Shown: positions 52,295 to 61,915, counted from the first letter of the stretch. The stretch: 64,000 nt of DNA from Bacillota bacterium (GCA_023443515.1 JAEZUC010000058.1:27248-91247); one strand, 5' to 3'. Translations and numbers: made by a program. The notes: generated by a model from the letters alone, not told the origin.

Positions 52295-54160
52295 TTATTC
52301 TATATTAACTCCGGCCATTTTCATTAGAAAAATAGCGTTTCTTGTATCAGATACACCTTTTCTGAGCTTATAATCAAAGAATATTTGATTGTCTTTGTAA
52401 TACTCTTTAAAGTGGTAGTTTCTTATACGGCCTTTACTTTCCTCTTCCATATCTGCAAGTTCAAGATCATGGGTAGAAACAAGCCCCCAAGCCCCTTTTT
52501 TATCTAACTGGCTTATAAGCATTTTAGCACCGGTATGTCTGTCTGCCGAGTTTGTTCCCTTAAATATTTCATCCAGCAGGAAGAATACCTTTTCTCCTCT
52601 TTCCACTGCTTGAACAATCATTTTGACTCTCAGCAGCTCGGCATAGAATGAGGAAACACTTTGCCCAAGATTGTCACTGGTTCTCATACATGCATATACC
52701 TTTAGTACAGGACAGATAAATGATTCGGCACAAACAGGCAGTCCAAGATATGATAGTACAAGACTCATTCCAACAGTCCTTAAAAATGTACTTTTTCCTG
52801 ACATATTAGAACCTGTTATAAGCAGTATAGGTTCTTTTGAATTTATTGTTATATCATTGCATTTTCTGGCCTTGGTCAGTAAGGGATGTCCTAATTGTAA
52901 AGCTTCTATGCGCGGAGTACTTTCTTCGCAAATATGAGGCATTACGTATTCGGGGTTATCGTGGCACATTAGGGACAGACTGCATAAGGCTTCAACCTCA
53001 CCAATTGTGTTAAACCACCTTTCAACATGTCTGCCTCCGCTTTTTTTCCAGTTTTCAAGAGTTGCAAGGCAATGAAAATCCCATAGTACGGCTGTATTTA
53101 CAAAGATATGCATCAGGTTGTATCTGTTTGCAATAAGTTCCCATATCTTTGATAACTTTTCAATTTGTTTCCACGCAGGATTTCCGTGGTCATCTTTTAA
53201 ATTATTTTTCAAGCTATTTATGTAACTGCTTGAGAAGCTCTCAGTTTCGAATTTCTTTAGTAGGCTTTTATAGACTTTTAGGGTGTCTGAGTGCTTTTCT
53301 ACCAACTCAAAACTCTTGTTTCTGTTCTCCGCTCTGAACCCGACCATAATAAACTGCAGAAGATAAAGCACTATGGGTACATAAACAGGCACAAGCTTTA
53401 GTATGCCCAGTATAAGCATGCAGAATGAAAAAACAGGAACACCGAATATAAACAGTTTGAATTTGGACGATGTGTACAGGCTTTTTTCTTCCTTTGCCCA
53501 TGTGTAAACATCATCCAGTTTGTTCATGGTATCCAGAAGAGTTTTCTTTCTTTTTCTATCGCTGTCGTTATTGTCAGTGAGTATTGTGTTCTTGTTTAGG
53601 ATTAAGCCGTTCGAAAAAAGCCGGTGTCTGAAAATAAGCTTCTTGCCCAACTCCTGTAAAGCTTCCTGTCGCTTGTATATTTTTTCTTTTTTATCCAGGG
53701 GATTCAGTAGTATTTCCGCCAGCTTATGCCTTCCTGAATATGTTGCTGTCATATTCAGCATCTGAAAAAGAGAACCTTTCCCGAATATATCAAGATCATT
53801 AGTATAGTTGTGCTGCAGATTCATAAAATCTTCACCTATATCGGAGAATTCATTCCATTGACCGTCAACTCTTTTCAGACACATTTGGTTTATCTGAAGC
53901 ATTGCATGAAAATAGTTTTTATTTTTTATAAAGGTATTGTGAATTGAAGAAAGGTAAACAAACAATCCCCCAAAAAGCAATGCTACTGCAGCCATTAGTA
54001 TATATAGTTTTAAAAAAAACAAAACTGCTGCTCCAATCAAGCCAGTAAAAAACACTAACAGCTTATAATTCCCTGTTGTACTGCTTCTTCCGGTATACAA
54101 TTCAAACTTTTTTTTGTAAACATCTACTCTTTTTTTGTACTTTTCTTCCGGTGTTTTCAT
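52295..54160 (-). CDS. membrane-anchored MutS-like ATPase
   Basis: 621 residues. The C-terminal third is a MutS domain V ATPase: Walker A 'TGSNMSGKSTFLRTVG' (~448), Walker B 'FFLLDEIFKGTNSADRHTGA' (~525), 'ALVSTHDLELADM'-type His loop as 'GLVSTHDLELA'. The N-terminal half lacks the mismatch-recognition domain and the Phe-x-Glu motif; instead it has a pair of hydrophobic helices at about 30-70 and another at about 230-275. It belongs to the MutS-like group with TM segments found in Bacteroidetes and Firmicutes. Not expected to do mismatch repair. Alone on its transcript. Confidence 0.85.
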   Translation of the reverse strand: MKTPEEKYKKRVDVYKKKFELYTGRSSTTGNYKLLVFFTGLIGAAVLFFLKLYILMAAVALLFGGLFVYLSSIHNTFIKNKNYFHAMLQINQMCLKRVDGQWNEFSDIGEDFMNLQHNYTNDLDIFGKGSLFQMLNMTATYSGRHKLAEILLNPLDKKEKIYKRQEALQELGKKLIFRHRLFSNGLILNKNTILTDNNDSDRKRKKTLLDTMNKLDDVYTWAKEEKSLYTSSKFKLFIFGVPVFSFCMLILGILKLVPVYVPIVLYLLQFIMVGFRAENRNKSFELVEKHSDTLKVYKSLLKKFETESFSSSYINSLKNNLKDDHGNPAWKQIEKLSKIWELIANRYNLMHIFVNTAVLWDFHCLATLENWKKSGGRHVERWFNTIGEVEALCSLSLMCHDNPEYVMPHICEESTPRIEALQLGHPLLTKARKCNDITINSKEPILLITGSNMSGKSTFLRTVGMSLVLSYLGLPVCAESFICPVLKVYACMRTSDNLGQSVSSFYAELLRVKMIVQAVERGEKVFFLLDEIFKGTNSADRHTGAKMLISQLDKKGAWGLVSTHDLELADMEEESKGRIRNYHFKEYYKDNQIFFDYKLRKGVSDTRNAIFLMKMAGVNIE

Positions 54161-54260
54161 CTCCAGCCTCCATAATCTGCGGTTATCAAATAGCCTTTAC
54201 TGAATATGATACCAATCCTAACGAAAAAATACTATGAATCATTTGTAAATAATTTACTCA

Positions 54261-54629
54261 TTATTTTTTCTTTCTGACATGAAGTCCATCGTATAAATTA
54301 TACCTGTCAAACACAATCAGTTCTTCTGAAGGATGAAAGATTTCGGCAACCATTACTGAATCCTCATCGCTTTTTATTACTTTAACCGGGATACTTTTGG
54401 CAACAAACCCGTCATACCAAAAGCTTTTATTAGAAACCAGCTGATAAACACAGGGATTATCTTTCATTTGAACTACTGACTTTGGTAATAAAGACCCTTC
54501 CTTTGTCAGAGAAATAACTGTACGGGTTTCGACCTTTGGCATGAACTGCCATACTACTGTAGGCATAATTAGAATAGTTAACACAAGCAGTGCTGATAGT
54601 GTAAGAAAAAATACCTTTTTATGTTTCAT
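54261..54629 (-). CDS. small membrane-anchored protein resembling the end of an HlyD-type adaptor
   Basis: 122 residues: a signal-anchor helix (about 6-29), then ~90 extracytoplasmic residues. 'LPKSVVQMKDNPCVYQLVSNK' followed by 'VKVIKSDEDSVMVAEIFHPSEELIVF' and a final 'LYDGLHVR' resemble the last beta-barrel/membrane-proximal part of membrane fusion proteins. It overlaps the preceding permease gene by 11 bases and so belongs to the ABC importer operon. No function can be assigned; it may be an accessory subunit of this importer. Confidence 0.6.
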   Translation of the reverse strand: MKHKKVFFLTLSALLVLTILIMPTVVWQFMPKVETRTVISLTKEGSLLPKSVVQMKDNPCVYQLVSNKSFWYDGFVAKSIPVKVIKSDEDSVMVAEIFHPSEELIVFDRYNLYDGLHVRKKK

Positions 54630-55422
54630 TGGAAGGTCCTTTCGTTAAGGAATAATTAAATGATAATCCTCTAATAAGCTCCTCTGAAAAGAAAAGATAA
54701 ATTAAAACAGGAGGCACCATATACAATACAGCCGGAGCGAAGAATACTTCCGGTGCATTAGTAAAAGCTTCTTTCAGAGCGACAGAAAGAGGTTGTATAT
54801 CAGTTCTACGAATAAATGCAATTGCAGGGTCTATTTCATTCCAGTTCGTGCAAAAACAAAGTACCATATATGCGAATGTGCAATCCTTTAGCAATGGGGC
54901 CAATATCTTTTTAAGTAGTACAAAGGGTGAAGCCCCGTCAACCTGGCCGGCCTCAAGTATGTTATTGGGAATTTGCTTGATAAACTGTCGATAGAAAAAA
55001 ACACCCATAGCCCCAAAACCGCCTGGCAATATAATTGCCAAAACACTATCATAAATTCCAATATTTTTAAATAGCATATATTGAGGCAAAACAATTACAC
55101 TAAATGGTATAATCATGCACAGGAGATATGTAAAATAAAGTATTTCATTAAATCTAAACCTGAATTTTGCTAAAACAAAACCACCCGAAATTCCAAATAT
55201 GTACTGCAAGATTGTTATGCTTATAGCATATATTAAAGAAAATGCCAAGCCGGATTGAAAGCGAAAGCTATATAGTATTATTTGATATGCTTGAAAATTA
55301 CCTGCTAGTTCCCGGTTGCCCCGAAAAGAACATGACAAAATGAATACTACCGGATAGATTATTATTAAACATAATATAATACACAATATATAACCCGGAA
55401 TACGTTTGTAAATCTTCTTCAC
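54619..55422 (-). CDS. ABC carbohydrate transporter permease (MalG-like)
   Basis: 267 residues, six membrane helices, EAA loop 'ILEAGQVDGASPFVLLKKILAPLLKDC'. CUT1 permease of the MalG/UgpE kind. The start is GTG overlapping the TGA of the preceding permease (GTGA), so the two are translationally coupled. No ATPase is in the operon. Confidence 0.88.
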   Translation of the reverse strand: MKKIYKRIPGYILCIILCLIIIYPVVFILSCSFRGNRELAGNFQAYQIILYSFRFQSGLAFSLIYAISITILQYIFGISGGFVLAKFRFRFNEILYFTYLLCMIIPFSVIVLPQYMLFKNIGIYDSVLAIILPGGFGAMGVFFYRQFIKQIPNNILEAGQVDGASPFVLLKKILAPLLKDCTFAYMVLCFCTNWNEIDPAIAFIRRTDIQPLSVALKEAFTNAPEVFFAPAVLYMVPPVLIYLFFSEELIRGLSFNYSLTKGPSNET

Positions 55423-56267
55423 TGAATATCATACCTCCTTTCTAGCTTTCTCAACAGCACCAATATTACACCTACAATAATAATAAGCACTGTCGAAGCT
55501 GCTGCAGCATTTTCATAATTCAGCTTTCGGAAACTGTTTGTAATAAAGTGCTGCAATAGATATAGCTGTTCAGGGGGGTAGTCCTTCCATAGAGTAAAAA
55601 TATCTTGGGACAACCACAGACAATACATAAGGGAAATAAAGAAAACAAAAATTGATTGAGGAACAATACTGGGTATAAATACATAGTACATCCGTTTCAA
55701 TTTGCTTTTACTGTCCAGTAAAAAAGCCTGTATCATTTCTGTAGGAACCGTGTTGAGAGCTGCAACAAATACAATTATGTCAATTCCAATATATCTCCAA
55801 ATGTACAGAAGTATTATTGGAATATATGACAAAGCACCCGCTTGCCAATTTATTGATGACAACCCAAGGATATCAGTGAAAAGTTTATTAATGTCACCAT
55901 TTAAGTTAAATAGTGTTTCCCACACATATGAAATTGCTACTGTAGCAACCGCAAGGGGTAGAAGTACGACCTTTAGCAATCGGTGCAGGGACAACGTTTT
56001 CCAGATATAATATGCAGCTATGAAAGAGCTTACCATTATCAGAGTAACTCCTACAGTAGTAATACATACAGTATTCAGGAGTGCTTTTAAAAATACTTTG
56101 TTTTGAAATAGCTGCATATAGTTATGGAGAAAAACAAACTTTCCCCCATCCAAATAATTAGTCATACTTATATAAATCCCCGACAAAACAGGGTATACCC
56201 AAAAAAAGATAAACCCTGTCAGTCCTGGTAAAAGTAGTAAAATTAACCACTTTCGGCTATGAATCAT
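55419..56267 (-). CDS. ABC carbohydrate transporter permease (MalF/UgpA-like)
   Basis: 282 residues, six membrane helices, with the EAA-type loop 'IQAFLLDSKSKLKRMYYVFIPSIVPQ', where the usual Gly of the EAA motif is replaced by Ser-Lys: a rather divergent coupling loop. GGAGGG precedes the ATG. Follows the large binding-protein gene by 42 bases. Probably heterodimerises with the next permease. Confidence 0.85.
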   Translation of the reverse strand: MIHSRKWLILLLLPGLTGFIFFWVYPVLSGIYISMTNYLDGGKFVFLHNYMQLFQNKVFLKALLNTVCITTVGVTLIMVSSFIAAYYIWKTLSLHRLLKVVLLPLAVATVAISYVWETLFNLNGDINKLFTDILGLSSINWQAGALSYIPIILLYIWRYIGIDIIVFVAALNTVPTEMIQAFLLDSKSKLKRMYYVFIPSIVPQSIFVFFISLMYCLWLSQDIFTLWKDYPPEQLYLLQHFITNSFRKLNYENAAAASTVLIIIVGVILVLLRKLERRYDIQ

Positions 56268-56309
56268 GAATTTCCCTCCGATAGTTTTTTGAACCTGCTA
56301 CAGACATTG

Positions 56310-58490
56310 TTATTCATTCGCGTAGAGCCAAACTCTTTTTGAAATGTCTTTTGCGGCTTCTTCTTTAGAAATTAAACCTTTTGTGAACTGGTCAACAATA
56401 TCAGAAACTATGCTGCCTACTTGCTGGTCAAAATAATTGGCATGATTCAAAGATGATTTAGCAGCCAGCAATGAATCTACAAAGGGGATGACTTTTTCAG
56501 ATGAAGTTTGTAATTGGTTAGCCATGTAATTAATAATATACTCTCTATCTGATTTAACAATAGCTCCCGGGTAACCCGTTGAGCTATCTTGTGCTAAAAA
56601 TTTCAGAAACTTAAAGGCTAAGGTGGGATTAGAGCTAAGGGAATTAATGGCATAAGCCTCCTGAATAGAAAATGAACGTCGGTTACTTGCCTTAAGCGTA
56701 GGCACCGAAATTACCCTGATATTTTCTGAAAATGGAATAAGGCCACTGTAAAACATTGACCAATGGGTGTCCATGGAAGGCATCAATACTCCAACCTGGT
56801 CTTTATCAGCATACAAGCCTGTTTTTTCAAAACTCGATAAGAGTGTCATACATTCTTCAAACAGCTTCACATCCTGCTCCTTTTTTTCACCTGTGAAAAA
56901 TCCGGATATATAGGGATGATAAATCATTGGTGAAATTATAGAGTCATAATACAATGGATTTCTCTTAAATGGTCTGCTGTTTTTCTGCCAAGAAGCTATA
57001 GATTTTGCAAATTCTGTCCATGTCCAAGCTTTGGAAGCCTGTATAAAACTGTCTGCGTCTTTATTGGTTATATCTATTATAAATGTTGGAAATGTTACGC
57101 ATATTGGTAAATAATAAAGTTCTTTATCTATTCTACATCCGTCAATCAGGTTTGTATAATAAGTATCTGAGTTACTAAGGTCTTGGCTCTTATCAAGTGA
57201 ATCGAGGTCTGCCAGAACACCCTTTTGAATATATTGCCAGTATGGTAGATAAATGATGGGTACTATGTCCCAATTTTGTTCACCTGATAAGACCTTCAGA
57301 TTCATAAATTGTATAAAATCCGGTTGACTGACATCACCAGTCTCTTTATAATAGGTAAAGTTAATTTTTGTATCTGGATTTTTTTCTTCAAACCTGGCCG
57401 CTACCATTTCCAATCCAACTTTACGTGTAGGCAGAAGTACATTTACTGAATTACTTGGTGGCTTTGCAGCTTGATTGGAAGGTGAATATGAAAACATTGG
57501 ATTATCTCCTATGGAAGATAAAAGCAGTGAGAAACTATTTTTATTTTTAAACATCAATTGCAGATAGTTTGTAAAACGAGCTTCGTCATTTGAAACCACG
57601 GCATTTGATACAAGCTTGCCGCTCTTGTAATTTAAAAAGTTGCACACCTCTGACAGTTTGCCTTTATCACAACTCATCAATCGATTGTTCAAAATGAGAT
57701 ACAATTTTGAGTCATATTTATTATATGACAGGTTTTTGATTTGATCTTGAATTAGCTGAATATCAGCTGACCATTCCTCCTTAAGTTTAAAAACGTTAAG
57801 CTGAAAAAGCCTGTTAGTGTCCCCTCCATAAACGGGATACTCAGTCAGGTAAAGATTTTGATCATCTGAAGCAAAGTTATTTATGCTTTTATAACTCTTT
57901 TCCCAAAGAACCTTCCCGGATAAATCAAAAATTTGCACTCCACCTGTCCTTATAACAGCAATTCGGTCATTATATACAACAATATCGTTAACGCGTATAG
58001 AATGTTCTTTTGGAGGTGATTTCAGTGTCCACGTATCAGATAAGTTTAGTTTATCGTCATATTTATTTAAAACAAATTGTTTAGAAGCCTCATTTCCTTC
58101 CTCACTTAGTATGTAAAGCTGATTATCTGAATCCATAGCTGCAGCCACACAATTTCCAGTCCAGATGCTCTTGTTTTCATCCTGATTTATATAAAAAATC
58201 CCGTCTTGATTGAAAACTTCTTCCTTATGTTGTGTTTCATCTTTATGAGCATGTTGCTCGTCCGGTTTTTTAAAGTTACCACAAAGAGCATAATAGCCAT
58301 CAGAGGTTTCCTTAAGAATTTTTGTAATTGCATAGCCCTCCGGGATTTTATTTTTCAACTGGATTTCAGTAAATTGCTTTTTAGAATTATTGGATTGTGA
58401 ATCTGATGCTGTTCCGCTTGAGTTTCCATTGCATCCACTGGTTAGAAATAGAATCATGGCAAAAACAATCATGCATATCTTCTTTTGCAT
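56310..58490 (-). CDS. extracellular solute-binding lipoprotein with N-terminal propeller-like region
   Basis: 726 residues, far above the ~430 of CUT1 binding proteins. Signal peptide with lipobox 'LTSGCNG' (Cys ~20). Residues ~40-340 show short strand repeats ('DGYYALCGNFKKP', 'SDNQLYILSEEGNEAS', 'NRIAVIRTGGVQIFDLSGKVLWEKSY'-like units: 'VYNDRIAVIRTGGVQIFDL', 'DDQNLYLTEYPVYGG', 'YDSKLYLILNNRLM'), as in a beta-propeller. From ~350 it is a normal binding protein ('LEMVAARFEEKNPDTKINFTYY', 'GSIYLPYWQYIQKGVLADLD'-type). The fusion suggests two ligand sites. First gene of its operon. Confidence 0.82.
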   Translation of the reverse strand: MQKKICMIVFAMILFLTSGCNGNSSGTASDSQSNNSKKQFTEIQLKNKIPEGYAITKILKETSDGYYALCGNFKKPDEQHAHKDETQHKEEVFNQDGIFYINQDENKSIWTGNCVAAAMDSDNQLYILSEEGNEASKQFVLNKYDDKLNLSDTWTLKSPPKEHSIRVNDIVVYNDRIAVIRTGGVQIFDLSGKVLWEKSYKSINNFASDDQNLYLTEYPVYGGDTNRLFQLNVFKLKEEWSADIQLIQDQIKNLSYNKYDSKLYLILNNRLMSCDKGKLSEVCNFLNYKSGKLVSNAVVSNDEARFTNYLQLMFKNKNSFSLLLSSIGDNPMFSYSPSNQAAKPPSNSVNVLLPTRKVGLEMVAARFEEKNPDTKINFTYYKETGDVSQPDFIQFMNLKVLSGEQNWDIVPIIYLPYWQYIQKGVLADLDSLDKSQDLSNSDTYYTNLIDGCRIDKELYYLPICVTFPTFIIDITNKDADSFIQASKAWTWTEFAKSIASWQKNSRPFKRNPLYYDSIISPMIYHPYISGFFTGEKKEQDVKLFEECMTLLSSFEKTGLYADKDQVGVLMPSMDTHWSMFYSGLIPFSENIRVISVPTLKASNRRSFSIQEAYAINSLSSNPTLAFKFLKFLAQDSSTGYPGAIVKSDREYIINYMANQLQTSSEKVIPFVDSLLAAKSSLNHANYFDQQVGSIVSDIVDQFTKGLISKEEAAKDISKRVWLYANE

Positions 58491-58615
58491 TTTTGTAGCA
58501 CTCCTTTATAAAAGTCCACATGTGCACTAGATGTATTAATGAGAAATTACTCTTTCGTTAGAGATAATTTAACATTATTTCTATTATATGTCAATCCTTG
58601 AACAATCAACCCTAT

Positions 58616-58667
58616 AACTAAACTCCTTAGATGATACTTTTCTCGGTATCACATAAGGAGTTTAGTT
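58616..58667. terminator. large stem-loop between the clostripain and ABC operons
   Basis: Perfect 14-bp arms AACTAAACTCCTTA (58616-58629) and TAAGGAGTTTAGTT (58654-58667), with an inner TGATAC/GTATCA stem. It lies after the clostripain-family gene on the minus strand. No long T-run follows, so it may be a terminator or an RNA-stabilising hairpin. Confidence 0.65.
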
Positions 58668-58695
58668 AAATCTGACACTTATTCAAATGGTAGGT

Positions 58696-60603
58696 TTAAT
58701 TTTTAACAGTAATATAGCCATCCTTAATACTAAAGGTTACAAATTCAGAAGTACTTGAGTTTTGTGCAGTATCTGTCATATAAAATCCGTACAGGTAATC
58801 TGCTTCCGGCAGTTCAATTACCTCCAGCTTGAGTTCATCTCCTACCTTAAAAGCTTCACCATCAACATAACCGTCAACATAGCCACCTTCGTCATCTGTT
58901 GCTCCATAAAAGTAATATTGAGGAATAATCTCATCCCCGGTGCATATATTAATGATATCCTTGTCAGGCATACCGGTCTTCTCGTCAATACCTTTCCATG
59001 CCCCCAATACTATTCCCTCAGGATATAATTCGCTATACAAAACCTTTATATCTACAGATTCTCCGTTCAGCTTGGCAGGAATGGAATAGGTTACATAATT
59101 GTCATCAATTATTTCGTCAATATACATTGACACGATTTGACCTCCAAGAGTAGTCCAGGTACCTGTAAAATTTTCCTTTACTATACCGGTTTTAGGATCC
59201 AGCTGAACATCCTTATCCATACCCAGGTACATAATTGCATTGCCTTCTTCGTCACAGGGCATTGCCAGTACTGAATAAAGTTCATTTATATCCGCAATAT
59301 CTTCAGGGGCAATCTGTATTGAAAACAGACTATCCGAAGCTCCACCACCTGCATAGGGATCAGCCTGTACTAACTGAATGGGGGTTGTATCTTTTAAAAT
59401 CCCATCTACATATGTGGCAAGAAACTTCTGATAGTTTTGGGAATAACCTGTATTTTGATATTCCTTTAAGTTATCCTTAAAGTTTTCCTTGTCCTTACAT
59501 GGGAAATATATGGATAATCCATTTGCATTTGGCTTTGTGTCACTGGTAACCTTGTATGTAATACAAGCCTTTATACTTTTCATTAACTGATTTGCTTCCG
59601 TCGGATAAATACTCTTTAGATTATAGGCAATGTCATAGATATCAGCCATGTCGGTAGTACCACCATGAGCACCCGCATCTCCATAGTCCTCAGCCTTAAC
59701 TCTTGCTTTTGACACCGCAGTAATCCTTTGAGGGTCCTTAATATCATTGCTGGCTTTCTTTATAAAATTCTCAAAAGCAGTGTTAACTGCACTAACTTTT
59801 GCAAGGTTAACTACTGATAGTGTAATTTGATCGACTGTGCCCTGTGTAGTTGCTTGCTTTTTATAGCCGTCAGCTATTGCTTTTCCAAATTCAGCACCTG
59901 TTGCTGCAGGTTTCTTGTTCAAGGTCTGCAATGCAGAAGTATAGTCCCATCCATGGCCCGGCTCAAGCTCCTCGGAAGCTACCATATATGAAGCATAATC
60001 CTTTATTCCTGTAGCCGTCTCAATGTTTGCCATCAAACAAGCATCAAATCCAATCAGTTCAAATTTTTGTTTGCTGGCAACTGTTGCAGCCTTTAATGCA
60101 CCATTTATTTCTTTTATAGACAGGGTTGGATCATTACGACCATTGTTTTCATCATATCCAAAGCCTTTAGCACCGGCACCATGATCCCAGAATATAACGG
60201 CATATTTTTTTGCAGGATAATTCTTCACTCCCCATACAAGGAAGTCCTGAAGAGTACTCTGTTTACCCATGCTACGGTTTCCTAAATTATTTTTTAATAG
60301 TTTGATATTCTCCTTCTGAACCAACCATCTTTGGTTTACCTTGTTACTTATCATAGGCAAATGCCACTTTTTGGTTCCTCCGGTCTCAACCAAAATGTTT
60401 ACATTCTTTGTTGAACCAACTGCTGCCATTTCAATTAAATCATCGGTTGCAGCCCCACCATTGCTCTCCAGGTCAGACCCAACCATATACACTAAAACTG
60501 TGTAGGGTGCAACCTTTGTTGCTGCCTCGACGTTAGAACTACTAAATAGTACTGTAAAGACAAATATAGCCACAACCAATGCAGTACTCAGAAACTTACG
60601 CAT
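58696..60603 (-). CDS. secreted clostripain-family (C11) cysteine peptidase
   Basis: About 635 residues. Signal peptide (residues 1-28, ending VEAA) and then a C11 domain: catalytic His ~141 in 'VIFWDHGAGAKGF' and Cys ~189 in 'LIGFDACLMAN'. 'VEASEELEPGHGWDY' motif ('MVASEELEPGHGWDY' here) is typical. The C-terminal third ('DPKTGIVKENFTG', 'GEAFKVGDELKLEVIELP') is a beta-rich domain of unknown function. It would cleave secreted proteins after basic residues. The ATG at 60603 has GGGGG 8 bases upstream; TTG at 60609 is too close to it. A lipoprotein gene precedes it in the same direction. Confidence 0.9.
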   Translation of the reverse strand: MRKFLSTALVVAIFVFTVLFSSSNVEAATKVAPYTVLVYMVGSDLESNGGAATDDLIEMAAVGSTKNVNILVETGGTKKWHLPMISNKVNQRWLVQKENIKLLKNNLGNRSMGKQSTLQDFLVWGVKNYPAKKYAVIFWDHGAGAKGFGYDENNGRNDPTLSIKEINGALKAATVASKQKFELIGFDACLMANIETATGIKDYASYMVASEELEPGHGWDYTSALQTLNKKPAATGAEFGKAIADGYKKQATTQGTVDQITLSVVNLAKVSAVNTAFENFIKKASNDIKDPQRITAVSKARVKAEDYGDAGAHGGTTDMADIYDIAYNLKSIYPTEANQLMKSIKACITYKVTSDTKPNANGLSIYFPCKDKENFKDNLKEYQNTGYSQNYQKFLATYVDGILKDTTPIQLVQADPYAGGGASDSLFSIQIAPEDIADINELYSVLAMPCDEEGNAIMYLGMDKDVQLDPKTGIVKENFTGTWTTLGGQIVSMYIDEIIDDNYVTYSIPAKLNGESVDIKVLYSELYPEGIVLGAWKGIDEKTGMPDKDIINICTGDEIIPQYYFYGATDDEGGYVDGYVDGEAFKVGDELKLEVIELPEADYLYGFYMTDTAQNSSTSEFVTFSIKDGYITVKN

Positions 60604-60653
60604 AGTCAATTCCCCCTAATAAAATTGAAAATATACGCATGGTATATTCAATG

Positions 60654-61157
60654 CTACTTGCTCTCTTTATTCACTACATCATGATCCTTTTTCAAAGTTT
60701 CTAAGTCTGCTAAATATTCTTTGGATAGCCTTTCAGCCTCTGTTAGTTTATCATTTGCTGTTTTTGCTAATTTTTCATCATTCTTTGTAGCTGCATCAAG
60801 CAGTATGGCAAAAGCTTCAGATTGAACCGTCACTGATGCAATATATTTATCGTGTACTTTTTTCACTTCTTCTGTTTCCGGAACGGTTGCTTTTGACTTT
60901 TCAATCAATTCATTAGATGCAGGAATTATCACATCCTTTAATTTTGCCCCAAAGGTTGCGTCGTCTGTATTACTGTCTCCCTTAACAGCTTCAAATTCAC
61001 TAGTTACTTTCTTTTCTAATGTTGCAATAGTTGGCAATTGATTGTTAATGTAATTAATCAGGTCATCTTGCACCGGATCTGAACCACAACCTGCTAATAC
61101 TGTAACGCAAATAAGTAGTGCTGAAATAGTTGCCATAATGTTTTTCATTTTCTTCAT
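60654..61157 (-). CDS. small helical lipoprotein
   Basis: 167 residues. Signal peptide with lipobox 'VLAGCGS' (Cys ~24), then an all-helical, highly charged domain with long heptad-like stretches ('LPTIATLEKKVTSEFEAVKGD', 'AATKNDEKLAKTANDKLTEAERLSKEY'). No named family recognised. GGAGG precedes the ATG by 10 bases. It lies 50 bases upstream of the clostripain-family protease; a propeptide-like or inhibitory partner role is conceivable but only inferred from position. Confidence 0.75.
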   Translation of the reverse strand: MKKMKNIMATISALLICVTVLAGCGSDPVQDDLINYINNQLPTIATLEKKVTSEFEAVKGDSNTDDATFGAKLKDVIIPASNELIEKSKATVPETEEVKKVHDKYIASVTVQSEAFAILLDAATKNDEKLAKTANDKLTEAERLSKEYLADLETLKKDHDVVNKESK

Positions 61158-61344
61158 TTTCTGCTTTCCTCCAAATGTTATTTTTTATAGAATACCTATT
61201 GTGCTTAATGCAATAAGTATGCCTGTAATTATATTTTAAAAAGTCATTTTAAAATTCACCGGCTGCATGAAATGGCATTTTTATGTTATGAAATATACAA
61301 AAAAACACCTCTTTCATTAACAAAAAATGTTTTATAAAATAAAT

Positions 61345-61377
61345 GGCCTTAATAGAGATTATTTCTCCATTAAGACC
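61345..61377 (-). terminator. terminator of the toxin/immunity locus
   Basis: Imperfect hairpin, GGCCTTAATAGAGA (61345-61358) with TCTCCATTAAGACC (61364-61377). On the minus strand it is followed by ATTTATTTTAT. It ends transcription of the YezG gene. The surrounding 61158-61426 is AT-rich and otherwise shows no gene. Confidence 0.7.
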
Positions 61378-61426
61378 TCACTTACTTAATTAACAAATTT
61401 TAATCAGATTAAAATTTATATTTAAC

Positions 61427-61903
61427 TTATAAACTTTTCCCCAACTTTACTAAATATTCCTGTAGTAGCTCTTTGGCATAGTCATCATTCGGTATAATTC
61501 CTAATTTATTATATGCTAGCCTTATTAACCTTTCATAAGTATCTATTTCTTTGTCAATTTCGTATTCAAACTCAATTTTAAACTTCCAATCATTATCCAA
61601 ATAAAAAATCATTATGTCCCACGGTTGTTGTTCTTTCTTATTTTCAATCCATAAATCTCTGTTTATAGCTATTAACTCTCTCCACAATCTATCATAGATT
61701 TCTTCAGACACATCAAATTTATCTGGTATGCTACTGCTTAAAATAGGTTTATCTTTACCTTTCATGTAAAAATAAAAATTGGCTGAACTAACATCTCCAA
61801 ATTCTTCTGCAAATAACACTACTCTGTCCCACTCAATCGGAATCATTTCATCCAGTTTCTCTGCAATTTTTGCGTAGCACTTATTTAACTTTTCTTCATT
61901 CAT
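61427..61903 (-). CDS. YezG family (DUF600) immunity protein
   Basis: 158 residues. 'MNEEKLNKCYAKIAEKLDEMIP' plus 'EWDRVVLFAEE' and 'PWDIMIFYLDNDWKFKIEFEYE' are the YezG/DUF600 pattern. YezG proteins neutralise YeeF-type LXG toxins with C-terminal DNA/RNA non-specific nuclease domains. Here the gene directly follows such a nuclease module (12-base gap; AGGAGG overlaps the gap). It probably protects against the nuclease of rival or sibling cells. Last gene of the locus. Confidence 0.88.
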   Translation of the reverse strand: MNEEKLNKCYAKIAEKLDEMIPIEWDRVVLFAEEFGDVSSANFYFYMKGKDKPILSSSIPDKFDVSEEIYDRLWRELIAINRDLWIENKKEQQPWDIMIFYLDNDWKFKIEFEYEIDKEIDTYERLIRLAYNKLGIIPNDDYAKELLQEYLVKLGKSL

Positions 61904-61915
61904 ATATAATTCCTC

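Noticed and set aside
52295..54160. DNA mismatch repair MutS proper
   Set aside because: Only the ATPase domain matches; the mismatch-binding domain is absent and the N-terminal half has membrane helices.
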